Shown here piece by piece: positions 25,073-35,611 of a DNA stretch of 64,000 nucleotides. Both the position numbers and the translations under genes were made by a program. Source of the stretch: Bimastos eiseni (lineage: Eukaryota; Annelida; Clitellata; Crassiclitellata; Lumbricidae); assembly GCA_959347315.1 (NCBI GenBank), contig OY365814.1, positions 31,042,176 to 31,106,175 of the forward strand. The letters run 5' to 3'. The notes under the pieces are model-generated. The model did not search any database and was not told where the DNA came from. It saw only the letters and a program-made list of their open reading frames with translations. How positions within the stretch are numbered: position 1 is the stretch's first letter; the number at the start of each line of letters is the position of its first letter.

Positions 25073-25289
25073 TTATTATGCTAATTATTACGTCTAATTA
25101 TTCCTAGTCGTGATTCGGATCAATTAGTAATGACGGTCGTGACGGTGACGCTGGAGCTCGTGATCGTCGTGACGATCGTAATGAAGACTGTTGACGTCGA
25201 CGTCATCATAGACAATGGGATGAGTCGATGTCAACAAAACCCATCGACATTAGGCGAGCAATAAAAATCTGCACGTGCAGAGGTTGTTT

Positions 25290-25425
25290 GATTGTTTTGC
25301 AGAGATGCATTGTCACGAAACGGGTCCTGTGATTGCATCGTCTACCACGGGTGGTATCACATCACGTGTGGTGGCCTCGCTGTCACACGGGAGGAGGCCG
25401 CACGACACGCACCCCATCCCCTCTC
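25290..25425 (+). other. Possible PHD-like zinc finger fragment
   Basis: After an acceptor-like TTGTTTTGCAG at 25291-25301 the frame reads CDCIVYHGWYHITCGGL, resembling the C-x-C...W-x-H-x-x-C-x-GL half of a PHD finger. The first half of the finger is not visible. It could be one exon, or a piece of a PHD-carrying transposon. Confidence 0.25.
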
Positions 25426-25499
25426 TCCTCAATATGAATCCTATTCCAGAATACCTCAGCTATACGTGAATATATATAATCGTGTTATGTAATATAATG

Positions 25500-25560
25500 T
25501 GCATATAACATATATATATATATATATATATAATACATATATATATATATATATAAAGTT
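25500..25560. repeat. (AT)n microsatellite
   Basis: Two AT/TATA runs separated by a few bases. Confidence 0.9.
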
Positions 25561-25706
25561 TTGCGTGCAATGCGTATTGATGTGTATAACTATTAATTTT
25601 GTATATATACACGGTTAGTACATCTACATTAATATGTACATATATGGATATATACATATATATTGTATATAATATATATAAATTGTGCGTACTTCCATGT
25701 ATATAT

Positions 25707-25708
<2 letters not shown>

Positions 25709-25777
<69 letters not shown>

Positions 25778-25995
25778 CAGAGACAGAGACAGAGACAGAG
25801 ACAGAGAGAGACAGAGACAGACAGACAGAGACAGAGACAGAGACAGAGACAGATACTGATATAGAGAGACCGAGACAGAGAGACAGATAGAGATACAGAG
25901 AGACAGACAGAGACAGACAGAGACAGAGAGACAGACACTGAGACAGTGAGACAGAGAGACAGATACAGAAATAGACAGAGAGAGACAGAGACAGC
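25709..25995. repeat. (AG)n / (ACAGAG)n purine tract
   Basis: AG dinucleotides pass into GACAGA hexamers. Confidence 0.95.
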
Positions 25996-26267
25996 CAGAG
26001 AGGCGTACGTCATAGCTCGATTTGAATGGCTGATGAAATATTGAATGGAACTTGCGTTTGTGTGTGTATCAATCGGTGCGTAGTACTACATGCGTGCCGA
26101 GTACACGTGCACTTATCTTCGGCGCGAATCCTCGTCGTCCGATGACGTCAGGCAATGCATGCCACAGTTGCACACGAGGGTGGGGGCGGAGCTTCGATTA
26201 CTTGTTTGCGCAAGAAATACTCACAAATAAAGAGAGCTCCGAAGCTCCAGTACTGCCCTACTTGTGT

Positions 26268-26340
26268 TAGTGCCAGTCCCAAGCCTGGAGAAAGAGGAGG
26301 GCGACGTTAATAAACTTAATTATTACACAGCAAGTAACTA
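26268..26340 (+). repeat. SINE-like family A copy
   Basis: GTGCCAGTCCCAAGCCTGG, AAAGAGGAGGGCGACGTTAA, then TTATTACACAG. Confidence 0.75.
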
Positions 26341-26401
26341 ACGATGCATACAAAGGGACGCGGCACTAGATAGCTCACCAAATCATAAGAATATATACAT
26401 A

Positions 26402-26440
<39 letters not shown>
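26402..26440. repeat. (AT)n microsatellite
   Basis: AT dinucleotide run. Confidence 0.95.
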
Positions 26441-26444
<4 letters not shown>

Positions 26445-26675
26445 TTATTACAGTTGAAAATTATATTTTTATAACTGTTCACAAACCTTTTTCTATGTTA
26501 TATTACCATAATAATTATTTATCTCAAAGTTAAAAATTATATGCTTACATATAAATCTTCGTAATGAATGAATGAATGTATAAATGAATACATACACGCG
26601 TACGTACTCATAAGCTTATACGTCTGTACATATTATATACATATGTACACATATACATTCAATTTCGCCAGCGTC

Positions 26676-27025
26676 ACACATACATACAAACATACAAACA
26701 CATACATACAAACATACAAACACATACATACAAACATACAAACACATACATACAAACATACAAACACATACATACAAACATACAAACACATACATACAAA
26801 CATACAAACACATACATACAAACATACAAACACATACATACAAACACACAAACACATACAAGCAAGCATACAAACACAAACATACAAACACAAGCATACA
26901 AACACATACATACAAACATACAAACACATACATACAAACACACAAACACATACAAGCAAGCATACAAACACAAACATACAAACACAAGCATACAAACACA
27001 TACATGCAAGCATACAAACACATAC
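26676..27025. repeat. 22-bp minisatellite with a 94-bp higher-order repeat
   Basis: The first half is a regular 22-bp unit built from ACATACATACAAACATACAA. In the second half a longer block marked by AGCAAGCATACAAACAC occurs at 26861 and again at 26955, a 94-bp period. Cys/Val/Met-rich minus-strand frames are artefacts. Confidence 0.9.
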
Positions 27026-27454
27026 ACATATCATACGTAAGACAATCTCGTCTAATGATTAAGAATTCCAGACAGTTTGCTGATATCAGACGTCGGCTTA
27101 AGCCCAGGTCAGGTCATAGTTCGTTACGCAGGCGTGTGTCTTAGTCTCGGGTCGTGACGCCGTGGATGTTGGGTACAGTGTAGGGCTAGACGACGTGACA
27201 GCCCTCAGGTGAGCGTCGTTTGCGCAAGGGGTGACGAGAATTTCGGGGTAACTGGTCAGTCATCAAGATCGCATCAGCTGGTTCCGTTTCTATTGGTCGA
27301 TTATAAAAATAATATAAAAAAACAATCTTTGCAATTTCACCGAGCAAAACTTTCATTCAAACAGAATAAATTTAAATTAATTCAGGTTGGCGTATACGAG
27401 ACCCTTGAATTAATTACTAAAAGTCTTGAGATTTGTATAATAATTCTGCCACTG

Positions 27455-27552
27455 TTTGCACCCGGACAGTGCCAGTCCCAAGCCTGGAAAAGGTGGAGGG
27501 CGACAATAATAATCTATGTTATCACACAGTGGCGCTAAACTGCAACTACTAA
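27455..27552 (+). repeat. SINE-like family A copy
   Basis: AGTGCCAGTCCCAAGCCTGG, GGTGGAGGGCGACAATAATA, TTATCACACAGTGGCGCTAA, then GACACCTTTCAAAAG. Confidence 0.75.
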
Positions 27553-27774
27553 CTTGTATAACATGCGCTCAACTTGGACACCTTTCAAAAGATTTATATT
27601 AAGCTATTTAATGAGGAGAAGACCCAATAACAGCACCATGACCCAAAACTATGACGTAATAAATAAAGAAACGCAATTTGAATATTATTCATTCATATAA
27701 AATTTTGTGAAACCGAGACTACGAATAAAGCAACATTCTCGGACGAGGCTCTGCAACGAAACTACGCGGCTGAT

Positions 27775-27952
27775 TTGTCATCATCGCCATTATCATCGTC
27801 ATCGTCGTCGTCGTCATCGTCATCATCATCCGTAGCATCATCATCATCATCATCATCGTCATCGTCGTCGTCGTCATCGTCATCATCATCCGTAGCATCA
27901 TCATCATCATCATCATCGTCGTCGTCGTCGTCGTCGTCATCGTCATCATCAC
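27775..27952. repeat. (ATC/GTC)n array with a 60-bp duplicated block
   Basis: Trinucleotide repeat with a nested larger repeat marked by CATCCGTAGCATCATC, seen at about 27828 and 27888. Poly-Asp or poly-Ser frames are artefacts. Confidence 0.9.
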
Positions 27953-28334
27953 TGCGCCACATGCGCCACAGCAAGTGTCCTTGCGCCTCAACTTGATACG
28001 TCTGTCATAGCAGAGGGTCATTAACCTTGACCCTGTCTAGCCGTTCAAACGGCCCGCTGTCCCATCCGACAAGGACGGCCTCCCCTATCGTCTGCGGTCG
28101 TTAGGCGATGACTGCGGTGGGCAGGGATCACGCCACGGGGTCCTCCACCGCCGCCCACTCGAAATTATGCATGCCTGTACGTATGCGTGTGTGTATGTGT
28201 GCGTGTATGTGTGCGTATGTATACACTGGTGTTTATGCGTGGGAGGGTTAAGGGCATCGAGGGTGAAACTGACATCGAATGAATGATTGCGTCAACATTG
28301 ACACTCAACTGAAAGACATATTCACTTGCGTCTA

Positions 28335-28665
28335 TGGCTCTATGCCTGCTGTTTGTTTGTCTGTCTGCCTGTTTGTGTGTCTTTTTCTCTGCTTCTGTAT
28401 TTGCCAATCGGATCTATCTGTCGGTATGTCTGCATTTTGTCGTGCTTGTCTGTTTGTATGCGTCCACCTGTCTGCATGTCTGCGTACGTCCGTCTGTCTT
28501 TCCGTCTATAGACCTGTCTGTATGTGTGTCCATCTCTGTATCTGTCTCTGTCTCTGTCTTTCACTCTCGCTCTATCTCTCTATCTCTCCCCATATAATAT
28601 ATATTGTATATCTGTCTGTCTGTCTGTCCGTCTGTTTGTCCGTCTGTCTGTCATACTGCATATCT
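28335..28665. repeat. CTGT/CTGC-rich low-complexity tract
   Basis: Imperfect CTGT repeats. The Cys/Leu/Ser-rich frames have no other coding character. Confidence 0.85.
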
Positions 28666-29004
28666 GTCTAGCCAGACATGAATGGATTGCTTTTTCCTAG
28701 AAAGACAATGTAACGGACGATTAGTATTTCATCATAATGAAACGGTTCATTGATTATTCGCGGATTCAAACTTGTGGCAGATGTTTCATTAGTTCCATCT
28801 AACTATTGCCCTGTAGCAAAATCGCTAATGAGTCCAGCGACCGTTTAATGGCGTTGGGAAGATAAGTGAATTCGCAACTGCGGGCATAAGCCGAGACTGA
28901 GAAAAACGGGGTTGCTTCCTCCTCTTTCATCTCTCTCTATAGTTTATACCCATCCTCATCGTCCAGAACCCGAACTCTGATAGGCCTCGATAGGGTAAGA
29001 CTGA

Positions 29005-29068
29005 AAACATTAGTAGGGTGACGCCATTCGTCTATAGCATGACACAGCGTCGTTTAACGGCAACTAAG
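29005..29068 (+). repeat. SINE-like family A fragment
   Basis: GGTGACGCCATTCGTCTA, then CACAGCGTCGTTTAACGGCA. The 5' core is missing. Confidence 0.5.
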
Positions 29069-29639
29069 CCAACCTTTTGACCTTCCGGTTTCAAAAACTG
29101 ACACCAGTGGAGTAACAGCCTAAGCGGGAAAAGGGCAATAAATTAAATTTACCAGCCTTTAAATTGCTAGAGGAGTGTTTTCAGCGAATGCTTTTATCAT
29201 GATATTCACGCAATGAGCATATCACAAGCCTACACATATGTTTATTATATACAAATTATATATATATATATATATATATGAAATATATATTTGCATCATC
29301 TATGTGCTTATATAAGGATGTTTATATTATATTAAGCGAACGTTGTTTGCCAAATGGTTTCGACCTACTGGCCTCTATCTCTTTATACGTACATATACCT
29401 TGTCTCCTCCAACCTCTCTCTGTCTCTCTTTTTCTTTTTTTTTCTCTCTCTCTCTGTATGTGTTTGTGTTTGTCTCACTGCATGCCTCTTTATGGATGTC
29501 TCAGATATGCATGCATACATACATATACACAGACAGATAAGCATACACATAGGCATGCAGTCCTATAAGTATGCACACATACTTCATTCATAAAGAGAGA
29601 AAGGTCAAGCAGACAGTCTTACACTAGTAACTCATTGAT

Positions 29640-29735
29640 TAATTCAGACAGACAGACAGACAGATTTACACACAGAGGAAGAGACAGACATACATACATA
29701 CATACAGACGGAGACAGAGACAGAGACAGAGACAA
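29640..29735. repeat. ACAG/ACAT-rich tract
   Basis: Short ACAG, ACAT and GACAGA runs. Confidence 0.85.
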
Positions 29736-29852
29736 AAACATACACAAACGCCAGCGTACACACGCCTATTCACAATTTCATAGGATGTCTACAAGTCGAC
29801 GTTTTCCCTTGGAAGTCTGCCAAGTGTGCGATCACGCGATCTGCCGCTGCGG

Positions 29853-29857
29853 CCAAT
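29853..29857 (+). promoter_or_regulatory. CCAAT box candidate
   Basis: CCAAT in GGCCAATGGCAG within a locally GC- and CpG-rich stretch (29840-29900), about 200 bp upstream of the TATA box. Confidence 0.45.
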
Positions 29858-30053
29858 GGCAGCCGCCGTCCGGCCGCGCACCTGTGGCTCCCGCGTGTCG
29901 TCAATGAAGCTCACTGGAGCCTTCACTGAGCGTCCGTACTACGACCGCTTCATGATGGTCGAGTATGGCGGGAGATCTCGCGTTTGGCAGTCTTTGTGGG
30001 GCACGGGCTGCCGTTGGCTGACGGGAAGGCGTGTCTGGACCGGGACCAAGGGC

Positions 30054-30061
30054 TATAAATA
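30054..30061 (+). promoter_or_regulatory. TATA box of the cysteine-rich secreted protein gene
   Basis: TATAAATA in a GC-rich setting (GGGCTATAAATATACAC). A start of transcription near 30085 would give a 5' leader of about 395 nt, unless an intron ending at the CTCTCTCTAG just before the ATG is removed. Confidence 0.6.
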
Positions 30062-30214
30062 TACACACGCCGGTCTGTGTTTTGATAAAGAGAGAGCGAG
30101 ACCGAGAGCGAGAGTTAACGGAGTGTCTGCTAGTGTTCTATAAGAAGACGCGAAAGCCGAAAGCAAGTGCTTGACCGAAGACGATTTGCAAGAGCAAGAG
30201 AGGACGAGAGAAGG

Positions 30215-30360
30215 AAGTTGATACTGCCTCTGTCTCAAGGTCTGTGCTACTACGATCGCTTTCCAGTAGTGACCGAGAGAAGAGGAAAAGAAAAGGTCGA
30301 GACAGTCTCTGTCGGAAGCCTCTGTTATACTACTAGCGCTTTGCAGTCGTGATCGTAATC
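30215..30360 (+). repeat. Tandem duplication inside the 5' leader
   Basis: Two copies of a block of about 65-70 bp. CCTCTGTCTC...GTGCTACTACGATCGCTTTC is followed by CTCTGTCGGAAGCCTCTG...TACTACTAGCGCTTTGCAG, both ending near AGTxGTGATCG/AGTAGTGACCG. Diverged by several substitutions. Confidence 0.6.
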
Positions 30361-30479
30361 ACAATATCCAGACGACGATCTCTTCTTGCGCCAAAAGAAT
30401 CTAGAGATTTGATCAGATTGCTTGATCTTGTTGCTGTTAAACAGTTACATTTCCTTCGCTGAATCGTCTCTCTCTAGGA

Positions 30480-30635
30480 ATGCTCTTCTCAGAGATGTCC
30501 TCTTCCAGGGTCGTTCTCCTTGTATTTGCCATCGCTTATTTGTCGTCCCTGACCTTCGCACGCGTCGCCGGAGCTCCCTCTGGTGATTCGCAGACGAGGA
30601 ATCGGAGACAGCATAACAGAAACTCGAACGATCAA
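30480..30635 (+). CDS. Cysteine-rich secreted protein, exon 1 (signal peptide)
   Basis: 52 codons from ATG to donor GTAAGA. A second in-frame ATG is at codon 6 (MSSSRVVLL); both give a hydrophobic signal core, with cleavage likely after SLTFA or VAGA. Confidence 0.72.
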
Positions 30636-33127
30636 GTAAGAGACCCTTTCATCGATTTAAGTCTAGTTGTTTGCAGAGGCGAATCTAGGGAGGGGGAGGG
30701 GGAGGGGGAGGGGCGCTGAGGTTCAGGCAACGCCGAGATTAAAAAGTTGACTCACAATTGATCCAATTCTGATTAGAGTTTTGTGGTGGGGGTCCGTGTT
30801 TGTCTATCTCTCGTTGGGGTTCAAATTCCCTTTGTCTTCTCTTCCTGCCCACATATTTGGTCCGCACAGTACCCATGTTCCCACAATGGACCCGTATGGA
30901 GCCCGTGTGGGTCCACTCAATGTCCAGCAGGGTAGGCCCAAGTCAACCAAAACTAGTACTTCGACCGTACACTTTAATATGAAGAGGAGATGGCGATGGT
31001 AGTATTAACCATACGCCCTTGTATGCCGAGGCCGTAGAAATGAAGTCGCTATAACTTATTACCAATTGTTGCGTCGAATGTTCAACCCATGGCTTGTCTG
31101 TTTTTATTGCATAAGCTGTTAATAATGTCCATACATTAATGTCATTTTTTGGCTTCAATAGCCGTTGGCATTCAATTTACACCCTCAATTATTTACTGAA
31201 ATTACAGTTCTAGTCATTTTATAGTCATTGTTCAAAGCGTTTTCAAGTTGTCTAAGAAAGTCCTCTCATCGTCTACAATTTTAGGGGCATATTAGGCCGA
31301 TGACCTTGAACTTGCTCAAATGAAACATAAAAAAATTAAAATTTTCATTGGAGAGAGTGGATAGATAGATTTAAAGTTGTAGTTTTTACATATTCTAAGC
31401 GACGTCTGACAGTATTGATATTGATCTTAGTTTACGCTGATAGTTAATTAAAACTTTAGCGCAGGGAAAATTCAACAGTCTATCGAAATCTTTTGACGTC
31501 AATGGCCGTTGCATAAATGGAATAAATTTGTACAGCTTCCATTTTACAGTTTCTTAGATATACGTTTGCATGCATAGTTTAGTTTTTACGGAATTGCGTA
31601 ATAGCAATGATGGGTGGCATCACCCTCCCCTTTTTCCAGACTTTAGACTGGCACAACCTGAGTATGCGCAGTGGTAGTGTTTCACCAGATAGAATCACGG
31701 ATAGAAAATAAAAAAGAGCAAGGCACAGAATGGACACAACAGAGTATCATCGCTAGACACCTCTAAAAAGTTTTACATGCACTATATATATATATACAAA
31801 TATGTACGTAACATTATTAAATACCAGCTTTTCAACCGCGGCGCTAATGGTCTTTGTTATCACACAGTGTCGTTAAACTGCAACAACCAATACTAGTTGG
31901 GAACCCGGCATTTCTCGGGTTGAGACAGGTTTTAGGCCGTGGAGAGAACCAACCCCTCTAGTGGGTGTCCCAGGTGTTCCCCGAGCGAACGGCGAAGATT
32001 TCGAGTGAATGGCTGTAAAATTGTGGAAATGCATAAACGGAATTGTGTATAAACAATGATGCGTACAAAGTACATACCCACTGTGCAAACGATGGCCAAC
32101 TACTGCTACCTGTACGATATCTCCCAAACCGTAAAAGAAGAAGAGGTGGGGCAGAGAGATATCACGGGCGCATATCGGCAAATGTACAGGAGGTGTTTCG
32201 TCGACACGATCCTGGCGACTGAAAAGGAAACTTTCCTTGGAGAGGTTCTGAGATAGGTTTTTGGCCCTGGAGACCAGGAAGAGGGCTACTGCGGTGTTCA
32301 CCAACTAACCCATGCAAAGGAATACATTTCAGTGGTTAATGTCTAGTTTTCTTCTTGCGTGTGTACAGTACGGCCAGGTGTGTCCAGTTTTCGTGTGTCC
32401 CACTCTACCAGACAATTGTCAGACGATCGAGTACTTCGAAACGGAAACAGTGCAGACATCAGAGAGTGGTCAGATGGCAACGATCAGGTGCCGCAGCTGC
32501 GAGTATTGTCTTGACTTTCCCACATCCAATGCGGATGGATCTTACTCGCGCAGAGGCCGGCGTAACGCACGCCATCACATAAGACACGTAAGTTACTCCG
32601 CTGCTCTGATACATAGGCAGATATTTCGACACCTTTTTAAAAGTGGATTATGAACTATAAGTAAAATGGTTACCAATCAGTTAACTACTACTACTACTAC
32701 ATTCTTTACACAGAACTCCGGGACTGATAATTGACTGGCTTCATCGTAGCGGATTAATGTGATCTGAACTACATGTAGTCAATGTAATGAAATACAATAC
32801 AATGTGATACAATACAATATAGTACAACTGCATTTTGATGTGTGTGTGTGTGTCTATGTGTGTGTGCGTGTCTATGTGTGTGTTGTGTGTGTGTCTGGAT
32901 GCCAATGTATGTATAATGTTAATGTGTGACTGTGTGCGCATTCTCGCATATATACCACGTGACTGATCGATGCGCCTGATGTTCGTTCGTAGGACTGTAC
33001 GACTGTCACGTGTCCGGATGTTCCGTCCGGCTGTAGCGATACCCGGATGACAGATGTAGTCTTCGGCAACACCAAGTGCAGACAATGTCCAGCATGTTAC
33101 GACAATACGGTCTTCAATCGCACGTGA
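30480..33127 (+). CDS. Secreted cysteine-rich protein with two cysteine modules
   Basis: Three coding exons (30480-30635, 32369-32587, 32993-33127), all phase 0, give 169 residues. Exon 1 encodes a signal peptide (RVVLLVFAIAYLSSLTFA) and a short basic linker with RNRR. Exons 2 and 3 each carry one module of the form C-x(3,4)-CP-x-x-P-x-x-C ... C-R-x-C-x-x-C: CPVFVCPTLPDNC...CRSCEYC and CTTVTCPDVPSGC...CRQCPAC. The exon 2 module is followed by an Arg-rich stretch (SRRGRRNARHH), a likely processing site between modules. I do not recognise the family; a small VWC-like fold is one guess. The gene stands alone with its own TATA box. The frame is closed by TGA at 33125-33127. Confidence 0.75.
31605..31668 (-). 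repeat. SINE-like family A copy
   Basis: Reverse complement: GGCATCACCCTCCCCTTTTT, CCAGACTTTAGACTGGCAC. Confidence 0.55.
31838..31890 (+). repeat. SINE-like family A fragment
   Basis: GGCGCTAATGGTCTTTGTTA, then CACACAGTGTCGTTAAACTG. Confidence 0.65.
32369..32587 (+). CDS. Cysteine-rich secreted protein, exon 2 (module 1)
   Basis: Acceptor TGTGTACAG, perfect donor GTAAGT, 73 codons. Six cysteines in module order, then an acidic/Ser stretch and an Arg/His-rich tail. Confidence 0.75.
32993..33127 (+). CDS. Cysteine-rich secreted protein, exon 3 (module 2)
   Basis: Acceptor GTTCGTTCGTAG, 44 codons and TGA. Six cysteines spaced as in module 1, then YDNTVFNRT at the C terminus (N-x-T glycosylation sequon). 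Confidence 0.75.
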   Translation, partial: DCTTVTCPDVPSGCSDTRMTDVVFGNTKCRQCPACYDNTVFNRT

Positions 33128-33194
33128 CCTTATGACCCCAAATGATGAACCGCTCGTCAGGTCTTCATAGGTGAGTGAATCAATTGGCTTTCAT

Positions 33195-33450
33195 TGAACA
33201 CCTTTAAAACGCTTTCGACAGGGCATATATAAATTCATGAAAACGCAAGTTAAGCACACGGGATGTACGCTCCACAAAAGTGCCAGTGTAAAGACGGAAT
33301 TAAAGAGGAGAGCGCCGCTGACTATCTTTGCTATGAGTTAAAATAGCAAATGACCAATCGTTGCGAAGAAGGCAAGAAACTATTCAATGAGCGAATCAAC
33401 TAACTGTTTCTTCACACCTTTAAAATACTTTTGACAGGAGCTATATAACG
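33195..33450 (+). repeat. SINE-like family A remnants with 3' halves
   Basis: Two 3' halves (CACCTTTAAAACGCTTTCGA, then GCATATATAA; and CACCTTTAAAATACTTTTGA, then GCTATATAA) flank a weak core AGTGCCAGTGTAAAGACGG at about 33280. Confidence 0.55.
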
Positions 33451-34274
33451 CTAATTAACTGGAATGTAAATGCGCTCCGTAATGTCGTCACGTGATTAAA
33501 TATGCCACACCAGTTATTATTGTAAAATGGACCACGTTTATTAATGATTGCCAATGCAAGGAAATCATAGTTATTCTCATAATATAGCAAGTTTTATTCG
33601 CCTGGTGGCCTCAAGGTTATATGTCGCCTTTCTAAATTAACCGACCAGGAATCAAAGTTTTTAACATAATTACCCGTAACGTAACGATACAAGCATCATG
33701 TAGCCCTTCATTTAGAGCAGGATAATTGCTTGGCCACCAGACGTCACTAGAAAACAGAGACGACACCATGGTCTCTTACCGTCTATAAAATTGGGCGCAC
33801 CCGAATTTCGCAGAATGTCCCTTTGTTGCTGCAAAATAATAATGATGATGACAACGACAACGATGAGTATAATAATGCTTAATGCTTGCAGTGTTGCTAA
33901 TAGCGATAGTGATACTGAGAATAATTACTACAACATAAATGTTAATGATAATGCTAACAATGATAACTGCATGTTCATAATCTTTAAAACCTTTAATATG
34001 TATATGATAATAAAAAAAAGCCAAAAAGCCTCGGTATGCGCATAATAATATGCTTAAAAACCTTTATTATGCAGATTATTGATAATATTAGAAGAATTTA
34101 ACTATGCACACAATAATAATAACAATAACAATAATAATAATAACAATAACACTAATTAGACACCCTTATTAAGAACATAATGATAGGCTTAAAATCCTTT
34201 ATTGCGCAAACATTGATGAGTTAATGTACTTCCTGCTGCAGACATTTGACGGTTAAATCCGCTACTGTTCGATA

Positions 34275-34368
34275 TCTCACAGTGCTTGTCCCAAGCCTCG
34301 ATAAAGGAGTATTGCGCCGCTATTGATATTTGTTATTATTATACAGCGTCGTTAATCTGAAATAACTA
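34275..34368 (+). repeat. SINE-like family A copy
   Basis: CAGTGCTTGTCCCAAGCCTC, AAAGGAGTATTGCGCCGCTA, then ATACAGCGTCGTTAATCTG. Confidence 0.65.
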
Positions 34369-34794
34369 TTTTAAGTTTCATTCTTTTTCCGTCTTAGATC
34401 GTTCCAAAGAAAGAATGCTCCAAGACAGAAGGCTTGGCGTCTCCTCTGACAGAAGGAGGTGGAATGGGGAGATCGTCAAGGAGACCTGGGTCGAACAACA
34501 GTTGACCCTTACTGGGGTCACGCTCAACGGATTCATGTACAGCTTCTACAAAAAATGGTTCACTGACTTGTAGAATTAGTCATGGATTATAACAATAGAC
34601 CTGTATGTCTGTTGAAATGACTGTTGCTAATTGGGCTGAATTTCTTTTCAATGTCACCAATTATTCTTGATTATTTATTGGATTTAATAATTGTTACGGT
34701 TGTTTGGTGGTTTATGTTAGCATTGGTTGGACTGTTGCTAAGTACGATTTTTTGCCAGTACGATTTTTTGCCAGTGATGTTTCCATTGTAATTA

Positions 34795-34841
34795 TAATAA
34801 TGACGATGATAGTAATAATGGTAGTAATAGTAATAATAATG

Positions 34842-34902
<61 letters not shown>

Positions 34903-34925
34903 TAATGACAATGATAATAATAATA
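34795..34925. repeat. (AAT)n microsatellite
   Basis: Long AAT run with GAC/GAT edges. Confidence 0.95.
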
Positions 34926-35170
34926 TACTACCACTGCTACCCTTAGTGTTACCACAATAATAATATACTACCACTGCTGCCCTTAGTGTTGCCACAACTA
35001 CTATTGCCGCTGGTGCTACCATTTCTACTGCCACTAGTAACACTACTGCTATTACAACTACTCCTGTAACAGCTACTGGTACCGCACCTGATACTATTAA
35101 TACTACCACTAGCACCATTGTTACTGCTGCTGTCACCAACACTGGTACCACTGCTACTACTAGTACTACC
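34925..35170. repeat. Diverged (TAC/CTA/CTG)n tract
   Basis: Degenerate trinucleotide repeats; a 30-bp block, AATATACTACCACTGCTxCC with its GTTxCCAC flank, appears twice at 34920 and 34961. Confidence 0.75.
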
Positions 35171-35605
35171 GGTATTGCTACTGTTGAAGTCTATTAATTA
35201 AATCAATTTTACATGAGGTAGTAGTAATAACGCCCTTCACTAGGCACATGTTTTGTTAAAACGCTTTGAGGAAGTTTTCTCTTCAGCTAACTCGCCCGTA
35301 TTATAATGCAGACTCATTACCACGCGATGTTATCACGAACAGTTCTTGTCGACCTAATGTTGTTATTCAACCAAAGACAGTTTCACAGGGATTTATTTGA
35401 CTGCCGCTTTCATTATTATGATTGTTTTTATTTGTCTCAAAATTATTGCTGCCGTTATTTATTGGTTGTACTAACGACTTCGTTTTGTTGAAGTATTGTC
35501 GTAATTTAACGGGATTCTTGTTTTTTTGCGTTTTTTTTGTTTCGTTGGTGTGGGATAGTTATGACTAGGACCATTGACTGCTTTTGAGTTTTGATCTGTT
35601 TCTTC

Positions 35606-35611
35606 AATAAA
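35606..35611 (+). terminator. Candidate polyadenylation signal
   Basis: AATAAA in CTTCAATAAAAGATGAG, followed at about 25 bp by GT/T-rich sequence. Fits the end of the cysteine-rich gene. Confidence 0.4.

Larger units (their letters stand above)
17700..29840. other. 12 kb with no convincing gene
   Basis: Repeat-dominated interval between the I-BAR gene and the TATA-driven secreted-protein gene: retroelement remnants, family A elements, four minisatellites and many microsatellites, listed separately. I looked for a WH2-like exon that could complete the I-BAR gene and found none by eye. Confidence 0.55.

Noticed and set aside
26568..27062. His/Thr-rich (+) and Cys/Val-rich (-) frames
   Set aside because: Translation of the CATACAAAC minisatellite.
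27719..28021. Poly-Asp, poly-Ser and poly-Met frames
   Set aside because: Trinucleotide repeat read in different frames.
31873..32304. 143-codon minus-strand frame
   Set aside because: No motif, overlaps a family A fragment and the intron of the cysteine-rich gene; codon pattern not convincing.
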